Part shown: positions 1 through 6,844 of the stretch, one piece after another
Numbering within the stretch: the stretch's first letter is position 1
Layout: each line of letters begins with the position of its first letter
Assembly: GCA_017532355.1 (NCBI GenBank)
Contig: JAFXJK010000088.1
Location: 1-14,547, forward strand
Source: Oscillospiraceae bacterium
GTDB taxonomy: Bacteria > Bacillota_A > Clostridia > Oscillospirales > JAAYXM01
DNA: 14,547 nt
Direction: 5' to 3'
Position numbers and translations under genes: made by a program
The notes under the pieces: model-generated
Seen by the model: only the letters and a program-made list of their open reading frames with translations
Database searches by the model: none
Told to the model about the DNA's origin: nothing

Positions 1-100
1 CTTTGATTGCGTTGTTGGGTGGGGTTCTTATTGTGTGAACAACAAGGTTCCCGGGACCCAACAGCAATCTTTGATTGCGTTGTTGGGTGGGGTTCTTATT
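1..100. repeat. 68-bp-period direct repeat containing a hairpin
   Basis: A 32-bp sequence at 1-32 recurs exactly at 69-100, a period of 68 bp. The second copy completes a hairpin: acccaaca (56-63) and gcaatc (64-69) pair with gattgc (73-78) and tgttgggt (81-88), with a 3-nt loop and a 2-nt bulge. The first copy's partner arm would lie left of the window, so a tandem array may continue there. The spoVAE stop codon (96-98, minus) is inside the repeat. The hairpin follows that stop directly and could end or protect the spoVA transcript, but it has no T-run. It may be a dispersed intergenic repeat family. Confidence 0.75.
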
Positions 101-449
101 TTTCGTGGGTTTTAAAGATAAGAGAGCATATAACACCGAGAACGATAGATGCGCATATTCCTGCAGATGCGGCGGTGAGACCACCGCGAAGTATTCCGAG
201 TGCGCCGTCGGTTGCAACAGACTCGCGGACACCCTTTGCAAGAAGATGCCCGAAGCCGACAAGCGGAACGGATGCTCCGGCTCCTGCAAACTCGGCAAGC
301 GGTGCATACAGCCCGATTGCGGAGAGAAAGACACCGAGGACGACATATCCGGTAAGGATTCGCGCAGGGGTGAGTTTCGTGCGGTCAATGAGAATCTGAC
401 CGATTCCGCAAAACAGCCCACCTATGATAAAAGCCTTTAAATATTCCAT
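96..449 (-). CDS. spoVAE: Stage V sporulation protein AE (SpoVAE/SpoVAEb)
   Basis: This 117-residue, very hydrophobic protein is the SpoVAE subunit of the SpoVA channel, which moves Ca-dipicolinic acid into the forespore during sporulation and out during germination. The length and the Gly/Ala-rich membrane segments (about residues 5-22, 30-50, 58-72 and 92-112) match the family. Recognisable stretches are IIGGLFCGIGQ near the N-terminus and PLVGFGHLLAKG in the middle. The ATG starts 3 nt after the spoVAD stop. Its Shine-Dalgarno GAGGTG (456-461) begins just before and overlaps that gene's end, so translation is coupled. The stop codon sits in the edge of a 32-bp repeat. The inner-forespore-membrane location is known for the family; the subunit contacts here are inferred. 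Confidence 0.93.
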   Translation of the reverse strand: MEYLKAFIIGGLFCGIGQILIDRTKLTPARILTGYVVLGVFLSAIGLYAPLAEFAGAGASVPLVGFGHLLAKGVRESVATDGALGILRGGLTAASAGICASIVLGVICSLIFKTHEK

Positions 450-452
450 ATT

Positions 453-1454
453 CTACACCTCAATTTCGACCGCGTGGCAGATTCCGGGAATGGTTTCGCT
501 TTGCTGAACGCTTGTGGGGGATTGAAGCGAGCCCGTTCCTGCGATGAGGATGTGTTTCCATTTTCCGGACCTCAGACCTTCCATAATATATCCCGAAAAA
601 ACCGTTGCGATGCAACCGCAACCGGATGCGCCCGAGTGCATATCCTGTTCGTGGATGTCGAACATCATACATCCGCAGTCAATATAATTTTTTGAAATAT
701 CAACACCGTCTCGGGAAAAGAGGTCGATTATTGTTTTTCTGCCAACCTCGCCAAGGTCACCCGTTGCGATGAGGTCATAGTCAGACGGTTTTGTATTTGT
801 GTTCTCAAAATGCTTTTTGAGTGTCGAATATGCCGCAGGAGCCATTGCCGCGCCCATATTGTTGGCGTCCGATATTCCCGAATCAATGACAGTTCCGAAG
901 GTTGCGCGAGTAAGCTTTGGCGACGACTCATCGCCATCTGCGGAAACAATCGCGCAGCCTGCTCCCGTGACGGTGCGCTGGGCTGTCGGCGGTCTCTGTC
1001 CGCCGTAGGCGATGGGGTTGCGGTACTGTCTTTCTGCCGTGCAGAAGTGCGAGGACACGCAGACTGCGATATGCTGAAAGCTTCCGCTTGTTGCTAAAAT
1101 TCCCGACAGAGCAAGAGCCTCGGCAAAGGTAGAGCACGCGCCGTAAAGCCCGATAAAGGGGATGTCCGAATCTCGCGCGGCAAAGCTTGAGGCGATGCAT
1201 TGGTTGAGAAGGTCGCCCGAGAGAATACAACCGATATCGTTTGAAGTAAGTTGCGCTTTTTCTACGGCTTTCTCAAACGCAGTTTTCTGAAACTTGCTCT
1301 CCGCCTGCTCCCATGTCTTTTCGCCAAAGTGTCCGTCATGCACGGTGACGTCAAAATAAGGGGCGAGAGGCCCCTCGCTTTCCTTTCTGCCGACGACGCT
1401 CGCCGTCGCGATTATTTTAGGTTTATTATTGAAAACAACGGTTTCACGCGCCAA
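453..1454 (-). CDS. spoVAD: Stage V sporulation protein AD (SpoVAD)
   Basis: This 333-residue SpoVAD has a thiolase-like fold and, in Bacillus, binds dipicolinic acid as part of the SpoVA uptake and release channel. Features seen are the thiolase-type core GLYGACSTF (Cys107), the motif YGGQRPPTAQRT near residue 150, a C-terminal HSGASGCGC stretch and the closing GTGSLQSPTS. No signal peptide or membrane helix is visible, consistent with a peripheral membrane protein. The start is taken as TTG at 1454-1452, because GGAGG (1464-1468) lies 9 nt upstream and the encoded N-terminus MARETVVFNNKP fits the family. spoVAE follows after 3 nt. In most clostridia spoVAC directly precedes spoVAD. Here ddh and its terminator take that place, and a forespore-type promoter lies directly upstream. 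Confidence 0.94.
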   Translation of the reverse strand: MARETVVFNNKPKIIATASVVGRKESEGPLAPYFDVTVHDGHFGEKTWEQAESKFQKTAFEKAVEKAQLTSNDIGCILSGDLLNQCIASSFAARDSDIPFIGLYGACSTFAEALALSGILATSGSFQHIAVCVSSHFCTAERQYRNPIAYGGQRPPTAQRTVTGAGCAIVSADGDESSPKLTRATFGTVIDSGISDANNMGAAMAPAAYSTLKKHFENTNTKPSDYDLIATGDLGEVGRKTIIDLFSRDGVDISKNYIDCGCMMFDIHEQDMHSGASGCGCIATVFSGYIMEGLRSGKWKHILIAGTGSLQSPTSVQQSETIPGICHAVEIEV

Positions 1455-1481
1455 AACAAACTACCTCCGCACCTTTTTGAG

Positions 1482-1512
1482 TTTAGTTTCCGCAAAAGGC
1501 GCGAGAATATAC
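1482..1512 (-). promoter_or_regulatory. Sigma-F/sigma-G-like promoter of spoVAD-spoVAE
   Basis: On the minus strand GTATA (1512-1508) is followed after exactly 16 nt by GGAAACTAAA (1491-1482). The sigma-F consensus as I recall it is GYWTA, 16 nt, GGNRANANTA: the -35 matches fully and the -10 at 8 of 10 positions. Transcription would start near 1475, leaving a short leader with GGAGG before the TTG start. A forespore promoter is what spoVA genes require. Sigma-F and sigma-G elements overlap, so the exact factor is uncertain. Confidence 0.45.
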
Positions 1513-1544
1513 AAAAACCACATCGGAAAATCCGATGTGGTTTT
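1513..1544 (-). terminator. Intrinsic terminator after ddh
   Basis: The perfect 10-bp stem ccacatcgga/tccgatgtgg, with flanking A/T pairs, is followed on the minus strand by TTTTT (1517-1513). It begins 5 nt after the restored ddh stop codon (1549-1551). It separates ddh from spoVAD, so the two are not one operon. Confidence 0.88.
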
Positions 1545-1548
1545 AATC

Positions 1549-2531
1549 TTAAAGAAGCTTTTTGCGAAGCTCGGCAGATGACTCGGTGTGGAGATATGCA
1601 GGGGGAATGTCAAACACCGTTTTCGCACCGAAGTTTTTCTCCTCGCAGAGTCTTGCCGCCGCGCGAGCATAGGCAACAAGCACGCTTGCGGTAAACTCGG
1701 GGTTGGAGTCGAGATTTAAGCTGTATTCGATAACGTGGTTGTTTTGCCGCCGTTCGTCTTGCCTGTGCGGAAGACTTTGCCGCCGTGGGGGATGCCTGCG
1801 TGGTCACGGAGAAGCTCTTCCTTTGATATAAAGTGAACGGTTGTATCGTAATCTGCAAAGTAGTTTGGCATTGTCTTGATTTCGTTTTCAATTCTCGCGA
1901 GGTCAGCACCCTCTTCGGCAACAACGAAGCACTCTCTCGTGTGCTTCTCGCGCGTTGTGAGCTCGGGATTCTCGCCGCGGCGGACAGCATCAAGTGCCGC
2001 CTCAACGGGGATGGTGTACTGCCTTGCGTCGAGCACGCCGTCAATCCTCCTTATAGCGTCGGAATGTCCCTGGCTTACACCCTTGCCCCAGAACGTGTAG
2101 CTTGCGCCATCGGGGAGAATAGCCTCACCGTAGAGACGGTTTAAGGAGAACATTCCCGGGTCCCAACCGACAGAAATGACGGAAACGCGCTCTCCCGCAC
2201 GGCTCTTTTCATCGACGTTTTCGAAGTGCTCGGGAATTTTCGCGTGAGTGTCGAAGCTGTCGATGACGTTAAAATGCTCCGCGAAATACGGGGTCTGCTC
2301 GGGAAGGTCATTTGCGCTTCCTCCGCAGAGGATGAGAACGTCAATATTGTTCTTCATCTCAAGTGCCTTATCAATATGGTAAACGGGCACACCGCTTGCA
2401 GTTTTAATGCTCTCGGGGGAGCGTCTTGTAAAGAGCGCTGTGAGCTCCATATCAGCGGCGGCGGAAACTGCGGCTTCAACGCCGCGGCCGAGATTTCCGT
2501 AGCCTGCGATTGCAATTTTAAGCTTGTTCAT
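1549..2531 (-). pseudogene. ddh: meso-Diaminopimelate D-dehydrogenase, frameshifted near the 3' end
   Basis: Ddh makes meso-diaminopimelate for lysine and peptidoglycan from tetrahydrodipicolinate, ammonia and NADPH in one step. The N-terminus shows the dinucleotide-binding loop GYGNLGRGV (residues 10-18), then SVGWDPGMFSLNR and FWGKGVSQGHSDAIRR, all typical of Ddh. The intact frame runs 2531-1716 (271 aa) and ends in a foreign tail, TTTLSNTA. Switching frame at the A-run 1745-1742 restores a proper Ddh C-terminus (NHVIEYSLNLDSNPEF, then LVAYARAAARL, then TVFDIPPAYL) with a stop at 1549-1551. The span is 983 nt; one extra base would give 327 residues, the usual family size. So one base is missing, through mutation or homopolymer error. 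A promoter and a terminator frame the gene. The Shine-Dalgarno is weak. Confidence 0.9.
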
Positions 2532-2575
2532 TTGTGAACCATCGCCTTTCGTTTTAGAAGGATTTATGATAAATA

Positions 2576-2604
2576 ATTAAAGCACAAAGCGCGTTAAAAG
2601 TCAA
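2576..2604 (-). promoter_or_regulatory. Sigma-A promoter of ddh
   Basis: Minus-strand TTGACT (2604-2599), a 17-nt spacer and TTTAAT (2581-2576): 5 of 6 matches in each hexamer. It lies 45 nt upstream of the ddh ATG, divergent from the SDR promoter. Confidence 0.7.
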
Positions 2605-2628
2605 TTACAGAGAAATTAAAAATAATAT

Positions 2629-2657
2629 TTGCAATATGTGTCGCAGGGTGATAAAAT
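2629..2657 (+). promoter_or_regulatory. Sigma-A promoter of the SDR gene
   Basis: TTGCAA (2629-2634), 17 nt, TAAAAT (2652-2657), with TG one base before the -10 (extended -10). The start ATG is 30 nt downstream, with GGAGGG at 2672-2677. The same hexamers and spacing recur before smc. Confidence 0.68.
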
Positions 2658-2686
2658 ATACATAATGAAATGGAGGGAAAGAAAAA

Positions 2687-3562
2687 ATGATTGATATGAC
2701 AAAATGGCAGAAAATTGCCGCAGAAAATGTTAATAAGCGCGATATGGCTCCGGGCCGTCTTTCCGGTAAGATTGCTATCGTTACCGGCAGCGCTCAGGGC
2801 TTTGGTAAGGGCATCGCTGAAATCCTCTACGCTGAGGGTGCAAGCGTTGTAATCGCCGACCTCAACGAGGCTCTTGCAGAGACAGTCGCAAAGGAACTCG
2901 GCGAGAGAGCTTTCTCCGTCAAGGTTGACGTTTCAAGCGAAGAAAACGTTGCAGAAATGATTCAGAAGACAGTTGAGCGCTTCGGCGGTCTTGATCTTCT
3001 CGTTTCCAACGCAGGTGTTCTCAAGGCAGGCTCACTCACTGAGATGGAGATGAAGGACTTTGACTTCGTCACAAAGATTAACTACACCCCGTTCTTCACC
3101 TGCACAAAGTATGCTCAGTGCATCATGAAGGCTCAGTTTGAGGCTGACAACAACTGGACGGGTGACATCATCCAGATCAACAGTAAGTCAGGCCTTTCCG
3201 GAAGCAATAAGAACTTTGCTTATGCCGGCGGTAAGTTTGGCGGCATCGGTCTTGTTCAGAGCTTTGCTATGGAGCTCGCTCCCGTTAACATCAAGGTCAA
3301 CGCTATCTGCCCGGGTAACTACTACGACGGTCCGCTCTGGAGCGATCCTGAGCGCGGTCTCTTTGTTCAGTACCTCAATGCAGGCAAGGTTCCGGGTGCA
3401 AAGACAATCGAAGACGTTAAGAAGTTCTATATGTCAAAGTCTCTCATTCAGCGCGGATGCCTCCCGTCTGACGTTGCAAAGGCTATTATGTACGCTGTCG
3501 AGCAGACATTCGAGACAGGTCAGGCCATCCCGGTTACAGGCGGCCAGATAATGCTTCATTAA
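2687..3562 (+). CDS. Short-chain dehydrogenase/reductase (SDR), sugar-alcohol dehydrogenase-like
   Basis: This 291-residue classical SDR is an NAD(P)-dependent oxidoreductase. The Rossmann glycine motif TGSAQGFG spans residues 33-40. Asp58 at the end of the second strand favours NAD over NADP. NAG is at 108-110. The catalytic tetrad reads Asn132, Ser166, Tyr179 and Lys183 (YAGGK). The overall look, with a roughly 25-residue N-terminal extension and CPGNYYDGPLW after the active site, resembles sorbitol-6-phosphate 2-dehydrogenases, but the substrate cannot be read from sequence. The cytoplasm is the expected location. The start is fixed by GGAGGG 9 nt upstream. A PHP-domain gene follows on the same strand after a repeat, with no terminator in the first 28 nt, so co-transcription is possible. 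Confidence 0.88.
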   Translation: MIDMTKWQKIAAENVNKRDMAPGRLSGKIAIVTGSAQGFGKGIAEILYAEGASVVIADLNEALAETVAKELGERAFSVKVDVSSEENVAEMIQKTVERFGGLDLLVSNAGVLKAGSLTEMEMKDFDFVTKINYTPFFTCTKYAQCIMKAQFEADNNWTGDIIQINSKSGLSGSNKNFAYAGGKFGGIGLVQSFAMELAPVNIKVNAICPGNYYDGPLWSDPERGLFVQYLNAGKVPGAKTIEDVKKFYMSKSLIQRGCLPSDVAKAIMYAVEQTFETGQAIPVTGGQIMLH

Positions 3563-3587
3563 TCGCATAGAAAAAACGTGAGAGATA

Positions 3588-3719
3588 AAAGCCTTCCCCT
3601 TGAGGGGAAGGTGGGTTTTGCATTGCAAAACTCGGATGAGGTGAAAAAATGACGATTGCTCCGCAATCTACACCTCACCACCGCCTATGGCGGAGCCTCT
3701 CCTCAAGGAGAAGCCGTTG
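3588..3719. repeat. Hairpin-rich dispersed repeat between the SDR and PHP genes
   Basis: Consecutive small hairpins fill this stretch: ccttcccc/ggggaagg (3592-3611), gttttgc/gcaaaac (3615-3631), gaggtg/cacctc (3638-3676) enclosing gattgc/gcaatc (3654-3668), ccgcc/ggcgg (3681-3693) and tctcc/ggaga (3698-3711). The ends are imperfect inverted copies (gccttccccttgagg versus ctcctcaaggagaagcc). I recognise the style as a common dispersed intergenic repeat of gut Firmicutes, MITE/REP-like with no coding capacity. Placement in a possible operon suggests insertion or an RNA-processing or stability role. Confidence 0.65.
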
Positions 3720-3770
3720 ATGAAAACCCCCATCTCTCTTGATAAAAATCATAAGCTGAGGAGAAATATA

Positions 3771-4847
3771 ATGATAGATATTTCCATTTTAAATAAGCTC
3801 AACGAGGGAAGCATTGAAGACCGCCTTGCATCTCTTCCGGAAGTTCTCAAGGATACAAGCTTTCCTCCGCAGGATGAGAGAATGATTAACAATCATATAC
3901 ATACGTTCTATTCCTTCTCTCCGTACAGCCCGACAGCGGCAGTTTATGCTGCCCGTGCAGAGGGCCTTGCTACCTGCGGTATCGTTGACCACGACTCTAT
4001 CGGTGGAGCTCGCGAGTTTATCCGCGCAGGCGAGATTGTCGGAATCCCGACGACCATCGGCATCGAGACACGTGTTTCGATGAAGGAGACTCCGTTTGCA
4101 AACGTCCGCACGAACAACCCCGACCAGAAGGGTGTTTCGTATATGGTTATCCACGGTGTTCCGCATGATAAGATTGACGAGGTTCAGGCTTTCTTTGCTC
4201 CGCTCCGCGAGAAGAGAAACGAGCGCAACAAGAAGATGGTAGAAAACATCAACAAGCTCTATGCAGACAAGGGAGTTTCTCTTGACTTTGAGCGCGACGT
4301 TCTCCCACTTTCAATGGCACATGAGGGCGGAAGCGTTACCGAGCGCCACCTTATGTACGCTCTTGCAAAGAAGCTTTCCGATACTGACGAAATGATGGCG
4401 GTTTATGACCTTGTCGGTACGCTCAAGAAGGATTGCATCCCGAAGGTGTTTATCGATGCTGATGAAGAGTGCCCGACTCTCTCTGAGTTCGTAGCACTGG
4501 CTGAGCGCGTCGGCGGTATTGCGGCGTATGCATACCTCGGCGACGTTACGGCATCAGTCACGGGCGACAAGGCTGCACAGACCTTTGAGGATTCATACCT
4601 CGATGACCTTATGCAGTGCCTCTACGACTTCGGTCTCCGTGCGGTCACATATATGCCGACACGAAACACAGATGCTCAGCTTACCCGTCTTCGCGCACTT
4701 TGCGATAAGTTCGGTATGCTTCAGATAAGCGGTGAGGACGTCAACTCTCCGCGTCAGAGCTTCCGCATCGAGAAGATGTATGAGCCGCAGTTTGCAAACC
4801 TCATCGACAGCACATGGCAGGTTATCCGCCACGAGCTCGGTGAATAA
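3771..4847 (+). CDS. PHP-domain metal-dependent phosphoesterase
   Basis: This 358-residue PHP-superfamily protein belongs to the group of metal-dependent phosphoesterases that includes histidinol-phosphatase, the DNA polymerase III PHP domain and nucleotide phosphoesterases. Metal-ligand motifs are visible: NHIHTFYS (His42, His44), VDHDS (Asp73, His74), GIET (Glu99), VIHGV (His128), and a late SGEDVNSP resembling the usual C-terminal ligand block. The start is set at 3771 because GAGGAG (3758-3763) is 7 nt upstream and MIDISILNKLNEG is a credible N-terminus. The frame stays open to 3687, but that part translates the repeat. No signal peptide is seen. A 13-bp terminator follows. The pairing with the SDR suggests a shared phosphorylated substrate; this is inference, and the substrate is unknown. 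Confidence 0.85.
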   Translation: MIDISILNKLNEGSIEDRLASLPEVLKDTSFPPQDERMINNHIHTFYSFSPYSPTAAVYAARAEGLATCGIVDHDSIGGAREFIRAGEIVGIPTTIGIETRVSMKETPFANVRTNNPDQKGVSYMVIHGVPHDKIDEVQAFFAPLREKRNERNKKMVENINKLYADKGVSLDFERDVLPLSMAHEGGSVTERHLMYALAKKLSDTDEMMAVYDLVGTLKKDCIPKVFIDADEECPTLSEFVALAERVGGIAAYAYLGDVTASVTGDKAAQTFEDSYLDDLMQCLYDFGLRAVTYMPTRNTDAQLTRLRALCDKFGMLQISGEDVNSPRQSFRIEKMYEPQFANLIDSTWQVIRHELGE

Positions 4848-4862
4848 TAACATAACGATTTT

Positions 4863-4897
4863 GCTCCCTGCTTGCATTGCAAGCAGGGAGCTTTTTT
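4863..4897 (+). terminator. Intrinsic terminator after the PHP gene
   Basis: The perfect 13-bp stem gctccctgcttgc/gcaagcagggagc, loop att, is followed by TTTTTT (4892-4897). It starts 15 nt after the PHP stop and isolates the next cassette. Confidence 0.95.
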
Positions 4898-4900
4898 GTG

Positions 4901-4936
4901 TCAAAAAGTTGTCAAAAAGTTGTCAAAAAGTTGTCA
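4901..4936. repeat. Three tandem 11-bp repeats upstream of the peptidase cassette
   Basis: The unit tcaaaaagttg occurs three times exactly (4901-4911, 4912-4922, 4923-4933) and is followed by a partial tcaaa. The spacing of about one helical turn puts all copies on one DNA face, as in operator arrays. They end about 20 bp before the extended -10 at 4955, so they may be binding sites for an activator. They could also be simple slippage. Confidence 0.8.
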
Positions 4937-4954
4937 AACCAAAAATTAAATTTG

Positions 4955-4963
4955 TGCTATACT
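4955..4963 (+). promoter_or_regulatory. Extended -10 promoter of the peptidase/lipoprotein cassette
   Basis: TGCTATACT is a TGnTATAAT-type extended -10 element with one mismatch. The best -35-like hexamer, TTGTCA (4931-4936), is 21 nt upstream, which is too far for normal spacing. A promoter without a good -35 and with upstream repeats suggests activator dependence. Start of transcription near 4970 would give a leader of about 160 nt. Confidence 0.5.
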
Positions 4964-5049
4964 GTACGTGTTATAACAAAAAACGTACCGACGGGTACAG
5001 AGTGAGGTGAGAAATCAAGCAAAAGATTACATCGTCAATTGCAACAGCC

Positions 5050-5100
5050 GGAGAAATGTGGTAAAATAAAATTACACATTACTGCATTTCTCCTTTCTTA
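5050..5100 (+). promoter_or_regulatory. Leader hairpin upstream of the peptidase gene, attenuator-like
   Basis: ggagaaatg (5050-5058) pairs with catttctcc (5085-5093), and gtaa (5061-5064) with ttac (5079-5082) inside it. The T-rich stretch tttctt follows. The structure is AT-rich, so it would be a weak terminator. A small open stretch encoding KQKITSSIATAGEMW (5017-5061) ends in the hairpin's 5' side behind GAGGTG (5004-5009), but it has only ATC where a start codon should be. Leader-based control is possible but unproven. Confidence 0.35.
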
Positions 5101-5128
5101 AATTTAAAAAGAAAGGAAGAATTAAAAA

Positions 5129-6340
5129 ATGTTTGACAACATAAGCAAAACAATTGAAAAAATTAAAAACATAGACGAGTGGAATCCTGTAAAAAAGGTT
5201 TCCGAAAAAATCAACAATCTGCTTGATATTGGTAAAGACACAAAAGCCGTACAAGATGTAAAAAAAACAAATTGGTGGAACGGAAGCGGCTTCGGCGATG
5301 ACGCGTTCAAACCACAAGCTCCGAAATATACCACGGAAGAAAAGGATGACTTTTTAGAGGGATTTAATTACTATTCAGAGGAGCCGAAAAAACAGACCAG
5401 ACAGGAAAAGTTTGCAAATATTCGTGCAAATGCCGATAAGAGAGATTGGTCATCTAATCAAAACAAGTCGGACAATGACCCGTTTTTACAAGGTTTCAAG
5501 GAAGGCTCCGAAGGTTTTTCGTTACAAAACGCCGTTGACTCTGTGAAAAATACAGCCGCTGATGCTTTTGGCGCTGCAAAAGATTTTGGAAGAGAAACAC
5601 TTAGCAATGTAAAAAACACAGTTAACTCGATTACGAAAGATCCTCCTTGGGGCGCTCTCAATACCTTGAGTTCGTATGCAAGCCAAAAAGGAGTACTGGA
5701 CGATGTAACAAACGCAGGCTTTAAAGTTTCTGACTTGTTTGAAGATTCATCAATCAATTACTTTGGACGGAAGAAAGATGATATTCGGGCAGAAGAAAAT
5801 TATGCAGCAAATAAAAACATGAATCTGAGCCGGTATGAGAATGGCGATGGATACATAAATGACCAAGGAACAGGAGCTATTGCGAACGTAAAATACGGAA
5901 ACGGCACCCTATCCGAAAACGGTTGCGGAGTTATTGCAGTCAACAATGCACTTGTGAGCCTTGAAGATAAAAAAGATATCCGTGATATAGCAAAAGAATT
6001 CGAAAAAGGAGGGCTCGTTCTTTCCGGAACATTTGGAACAAATCCTTATGCCATAGGTGATTATTTCAGAGAAAAAGGATACAAGGTAGATACGTATGAA
6101 GGAAGCGAAAATATATCCTCCCTCGACATTCCCGATGCGGATACATATATCCTTACTTACTGGAATTCAGGTAAAGCCGAAGATGGTGTTCATATAATTT
6201 CGATGGATAAAAAACCAAATGGTAAATATATGTTCTACAATGCGGATTACACCTATCCTTATCAATTGAGTTCATTAGACAAATTTCTTGATTATAAAAA
6301 TCGAACCCCTCTTGTTTTACACTGTATAAAGAAAGGTTGA
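5129..6340 (+). CDS. Uncharacterised protein with a C-terminal C39/papain-like peptidase domain
   Basis: This 403-residue protein is not one I can name. Residues about 254-400 look like a C39-type (papain-like) cysteine peptidase: SENGCGVIAVNNAL puts the nucleophile at Cys266, TNPYAIGDYFREKGYKV fits the following helix, and GVHIISMD supplies His355, with Asn371 or Asp373 as the likely third residue. The first 250 residues are Lys/Asp/Asn-rich and helical, without signal peptide or membrane segment, and carry two similar short motifs (FLEGF at 75-79, FLQGF at 119-123). Codon use is more AT-rich than in the flanking genes. The Shine-Dalgarno is AAAGGA (5112-5117). Two lipoprotein genes follow at 6 nt and with a 4-nt overlap. 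A secreted toxin or a processing peptidase both fit; no export signal is recognisable. Confidence 0.72.
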   Translation: MFDNISKTIEKIKNIDEWNPVKKVSEKINNLLDIGKDTKAVQDVKKTNWWNGSGFGDDAFKPQAPKYTTEEKDDFLEGFNYYSEEPKKQTRQEKFANIRANADKRDWSSNQNKSDNDPFLQGFKEGSEGFSLQNAVDSVKNTAADAFGAAKDFGRETLSNVKNTVNSITKDPPWGALNTLSSYASQKGVLDDVTNAGFKVSDLFEDSSINYFGRKKDDIRAEENYAANKNMNLSRYENGDGYINDQGTGAIANVKYGNGTLSENGCGVIAVNNALVSLEDKKDIRDIAKEFEKGGLVLSGTFGTNPYAIGDYFREKGYKVDTYEGSENISSLDIPDADTYILTYWNSGKAEDGVHIISMDKKPNGKYMFYNADYTYPYQLSSLDKFLDYKNRTPLVLHCIKKG

Positions 6341-6346
6341 TGAGCA

Positions 6347-6844
6347 ATGAAAAAGAAACTCTCTGTTGTAGCATTGCTTTGCATTCTCTTCTCACTCCTC
6401 TGCGGATGCACTAAAGAAGTCCCTAAATTTCTCCCTGGTCAACGCGAAGGCGATAAAAATTTTATTTGGGTTTGCAAAGAGCCGTTTGCCTATTTTTTTC
6501 TAAATGATTCTACCGAAAAAAAACCTGCTGCTTTTGGAATCTGTTTAGAGAAAGGAAACGAAAGACATTTCTTTTATGGGGATTATACCGTTCGCACAGG
6601 GACGATGGGGTTTATAAGAAGCGGCTTCTTTGAAGGATTTGAAGAATACATGGTTTTCGGTGGTAACTCGGAATATTATGAAAGTTATTTTAACTTGATG
6701 ATAAAACACGACGACGTCAACTTCTTCGACGGAGAATTCCCCACGCTTCGGTTTGAGAAAATGACGAAGGAAGAATTCCGCAAAGTTTACGGTGAGGAAA
6801 GGTTTTCACTCATCACAGCAGAAGGTGAGGTTGATAATCAATGA
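6347..6844 (+). CDS. Lipoprotein of unknown function, first tandem paralogue
   Basis: This 165-residue predicted lipoprotein has positive MKKK, a hydrophobic stretch (residues 5-18) and lipobox LCGC with Cys21 as the modified residue. After cleavage it would sit on the outer face of the cytoplasmic membrane. The mature part has WVCKEPFAYFFL (about 42-53) and a conserved C-terminus with TLRFEKMTKEEFRKVYGEERF. I recognise no family. It starts 6 nt after the peptidase gene and overlaps the next gene by 4 nt (ATGA). The next gene is its paralogue: both ends are alike and the middle is diverged. Position after a peptidase gene and tandem duplication would fit an immunity or inhibitor protein. This is inference. 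Confidence 0.78.
   Translation: MKKKLSVVALLCILFSLLCGCTKEVPKFLPGQREGDKNFIWVCKEPFAYFFLNDSTEKKPAAFGICLEKGNERHFFYGDYTVRTGTMGFIRSGFFEGFEEYMVFGGNSEYYESYFNLMIKHDDVNFFDGEFPTLRFEKMTKEEFRKVYGEERFSLITAEGEVDNQ

Noticed and set aside
1..100. CRISPR array
   Set aside because: There are only two 32-bp copies, one 36-bp spacer that itself pairs with the repeat, and no cas genes. The structure is a hairpin repeat.
1610..2044. Separate 144-residue minus-strand protein overlapping ddh
   Set aside because: It is the third frame of ddh. The frame that restores Ddh homology after the shift is a different one, ending at 1549.
3687..3770. N-terminal extension of the PHP gene by 28 codons
   Set aside because: It translates the hairpin repeat. 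A strong GAGGAG and a family-like N-terminus mark ATG 3771 as the start.
4901..4936. Iterons of a replication origin
   Set aside because: There are only three short units, no replication-initiator gene, and a promoter directly downstream. An operator array or slippage is more likely.
5004..5064. Leader peptide ending in EMW before the peptidase gene
   Set aside because: GAGGTG is present, but the only codon at the right distance is ATC. No ATG, GTG or TTG start exists in frame with suitable spacing.
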